Shown here piece by piece: positions 63,429 through 64,000 of a DNA stretch of 64,000 nt. Each line of letters begins with the position of its first letter. Position 1 is the first letter of the stretch. The DNA comes from Molossus alvarezi (lineage: Eukaryota; Chordata; Mammalia; Chiroptera; Molossidae), in NCBI GenBank assembly GCA_037176705.1, contig CM073886.1, forward strand, positions 6,882,001 to 6,946,000, given 5' to 3'. A program made the position numbers and the translations under genes. The notes below the pieces were generated by a model, which was given only the letters and a program-made list of their open reading frames with translations, was not told where the DNA came from and did not search any database.

Positions 63429-64000
63429 TTCTACTTTTGACTATTATGAATAGAACTGTTAAAGACATTCATGTACAAGTTTTCATTTGAACATGCCTTC
63501 ATTTCTCTTGGGTATATATTTAGAAGTGGAGTAGATGGGTCATATGGTAACTCTGTTTAACTTTTCAGGAACTACCAGACTGTTTTCCAAACCAGCAATA
63601 AGAGGATTCCTAATTCCCACATTCTTTTCAGTATTTGCTACTGTCTTTTTTTTTTTCTTTCTTTTTATCATGTCCATCCTAGTAGATGTAAAGTGATAGC
63701 TCATTGTGGTTTTCTTGTGCATTTCCCTGCTCACTAATGATGTTGAGCATGTTTTCATGAGTTTATTGGCCATTTGTGTATCTTCCTTGGAGAAATTTCC
63801 ATATGGATCCTTTGCACATTTCTTATTTGGGTTATATGCCTTTTTACTACTGAGTTGTAAGAGTTCCTTGTATTTATTTTCTAGATACAAGTTCTTCATA
63901 AAATATATAATTTGCACATATTTTCTCTTGTTATGTGGCTTGTCTTTTCGTTTAATTGGTAGTGTCTTTTGATGAGCTAAAGTTTCTCATTTTTATGAAG
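63429..64000 (-). mobile_element. Old L1 3' portion, running off the window
   Basis: Reversed landmarks 'cttttgactattatgaatagaactg', 'tagaagtggagtagatgggtcatatggtaac', 'agatgtaaagtgatagctcattgtgg', and 'gttgtaagagttccttgtatttattttctagatac'. Continues beyond 64000. Confidence 0.9.

Noticed and set aside
1..64000. Helitron (HeliBat) insertions expected in some vesper bats
   Set aside because: I looked for TC...CTRR ends with a 3' hairpin and the usual TATAATAAAAGG-type start and saw none. This argues weakly against a Myotis-like genome but is not proof.

Overview
This window is mammalian nuclear DNA, almost certainly from a bat of the Yangochiroptera (vesper bats and relatives). The main reason is about 35 copies, on both strands, of a tRNA-derived SINE of the Ves type. 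Each has an A-box/B-box tRNA-like head, a body ending in a CT-rich stretch, and an A-rich tail; many are flanked by perfect 10-17 bp target-site duplications. L1, L2, MIR, hAT-Charlie, Tigger and ancient LTR remnants fit a eutherian genome. I found no convincing host protein-coding exon, no structural RNA gene, and no CRISPR or other prokaryotic feature. The family names Ves, HAL1, MIR, L2, MER5A, MER20, MER2 and MLT2 are recognised from memory of consensus sequences, not from a database search.

Layout: 1-8.7 kb is intergenic DNA with nine SINEs, a GC-rich block and a 32-bp GC-rich minisatellite (5.24-5.65 kb). 8.74-10.87 kb is a Tigger-type (pogo superfamily) DNA transposon. Its transposase reading frame is nearly intact but has lost the DDE catalytic domain, and three CCAAT boxes lie upstream. 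12.6-15.5 kb is a minus-strand 'half-L1' (HAL1): 5' UTR, ORF1 and 3' UTR with no ORF2. 15.6-20.1 kb is mostly unique sequence plus an old L1.

20.29-25.22 kb is a minus-strand gammaretrovirus-like endogenous provirus. It has two LTRs, a 5-bp target duplication, a primer-binding site matching tRNA-Thr, and degraded gag, pro and pol; env is absent. It sits inside an older Ves SINE and was itself hit in gag by a younger Ves SINE. 25-36 kb is rich in L1 fragments, nested SINEs and a small Tigger1-type element. 36-53 kb is largely unique sequence with MIR, L2 and ancient LTR relics and about a dozen SINEs. 53.1-57 kb is a nest of three L1 insertions. 57-64 kb is mostly unique, with a 41-bp minisatellite at 61.9 kb and L1 pieces at the right edge.

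Functionally the window is a record of L1-driven retrotransposition. L1 is the presumed source of the enzymes that moved the HAL1 and the Ves SINEs. The nesting order gives a relative chronology: old L2/MIR, then hAT/Tigger1 and old L1, then older Ves, then ERV and HAL1, then young L1 and young Ves. The most notable items are the DDE-less Tigger frame, the env-less Thr-primed provirus with its nested SINEs, and a hairpin conserved at the 3' end of the young Ves subfamily.
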